From Struthio camelus (lineage: Eukaryota; Chordata; Aves; Struthioniformes; Struthionidae), in NCBI RefSeq assembly GCF_040807025.1, contig NC_090943.1, positions 21,915,213 to 21,979,212 on the forward strand: DNA of 64,000 nucleotides, written 5' to 3'. Each line of letters opens with the position of its first letter. Position 1 is the stretch's first letter. The notes beneath the pieces are model-generated. The model had not been told where the DNA came from and did not search any database. It saw only the letters and a program-made list of their open reading frames with translations. This document shows, in pieces, positions 63,201 to 64,000 of this stretch. Both the position numbers and the translations under genes were made by a program.

Positions 63201-64000
63201 TTTGTCCCAGTTTTACTCTGGAAGAATTCAATGCTCATAGTACCATTCCTTTTAACTTCAGAAAACTATAAATAGATATATTTAGGCAAAGGTAAAAAAT
63301 AAGATACTGCTCTTAGCCACTTATATCTTAATTAAATCTAAGCTTTATGGAGGGGAGAAGTGTTAAGATGAGATAATTTGCATTATTAATCTCCCTTTCC
63401 CCCCAGTATTGCTTTATTTAAGTTTTTCTTTTTTAAAAAAAAAGGGACTATCCCTGCTGAACAGTGCAACACACTGAGTGGAGCGTTCCCATCTTGTATA
63501 GCAGTGGTTATGCATGTCTGTGACTGCAAGAGGGAAGAAATTCCTGGTTGGATCTGGCAGGACATACAAAAAGAAAAGGGGCCAGCATAAGTATTTGTAC
63601 CAGCACAAGTGCTCAGTAAGTGGTTGACCAGGAAATTATTACTAGAGTAAGAACTGGCAGTGTGCTTGGTGTGTTGATATACTGGAGGTTGCAGTCCATG
63701 TTCTAAAAAACCTGCCTTAAAATATATATGTAGAAAACCAAAGCATCCTAAGGACTCAGATTTGGGTTTTTGGAGCTATTGTTTGTGTGCTTTGATACAG
63801 TGGTGACTGTGCTTTTATTGATGTTAATTTATGATGGATAGAAGAGAAGTGAAATTGATGGAGGAGTTGAGTAAAGAGAAGAAATGCCTGTTAGAAGAAG
63901 CGTGTTTGAAAAATAGTTGCTGTTTGGTTTATTATGTAGGTGTATTTGATACAGATTTTGCTGCAATATAAAAAGGTCTGTGAGTTTTATTTTGAGAGAG

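Larger units (their letters stand above)
53927..64000 (+). other. NEBL: NEBL intron 2, 5' part
   Basis: The intron begins with GTAAGT and runs off the window end, so it is at least 10 kb. I searched for exon 3, which should complete the LIM domain and start the nebulin-like repeats, and did not find it. The sequence is AT-rich, with two near-perfect ~24-bp tandem duplications (54,351 and 59,203), a long old CR1 remnant in antisense (59.39-60.25 kb), and T- and A-runs. The open frames here are short and unrecognised. Confidence 0.88.

Noticed and set aside
1..64000. CRISPR arrays, operons, insertion sequences or other prokaryotic systems
   Set aside because: Spliced vertebrate gene, CR1 LINEs and CpG-island architecture show a eukaryotic nuclear locus; no spaced direct-repeat array was seen.

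Overview
The window looks like a piece of a bird (at least sauropsid) nuclear genome. The LINE remnants I can recognise are all of the CR1/L3 type typical of avian DNA. Repeat content is low, no mammalian Alu, L1 or B-element sequence is visible, and the single recognisable gene has a spliced vertebrate exon structure with a CpG-island promoter. Species cannot be fixed from sequence alone.

Positions 1-51,984 are a gene desert on my reading: about 52 kb of ordinary, fairly AT-rich DNA in which every open frame is short, unrecognisable and consistent with chance. It holds microsatellites (TTTA, TAAA/TATA and TA arrays), three CR1/L3 fragments (about 19.85-20.33 kb, 21.48-21.70 kb, 40.15-40.35 kb), a possible tRNA-derived SINE remnant near 20.65 kb, homopolymer C/G runs and two small CpG-rich islets (8.2 and 13.0 kb). 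Any function here would be regulatory.

Positions 51,985-53,365 are a strong CpG island. Inside it, on the + strand, lies the first coding exon of NEBL in its LASP2 (LIM-nebulette) form, with ATG at 52,722 and splice donor after 52,790. A 1,041-nt intron follows, then exon 2 (53,832-53,926). Together the two exons encode residues 1-54 plus two bases of codon 55, which is nearly the whole N-terminal LIM domain with seven of its eight zinc ligands. The rest of the window (53,927-64,000) is the beginning of a long second intron. It contains a tandem pair of MEF2/Myb-type motifs, another ~24-bp tandem duplication and a long, old CR1 copy in antisense. Exon 3 was not found.

The most interesting signals are around the NEBL start: a 35-codon upstream ORF whose TGA stop overlaps the NEBL ATG (ATGA), a second short upstream ORF, an upstream in-frame ATG that would add 190 residues, a GGCA/G-rich repeat in the likely 5' UTR, and a four-tract G-quadruplex motif 17 nt past the first splice donor. 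I see no sign of a wholly new gene system; the unusual content is regulatory architecture.
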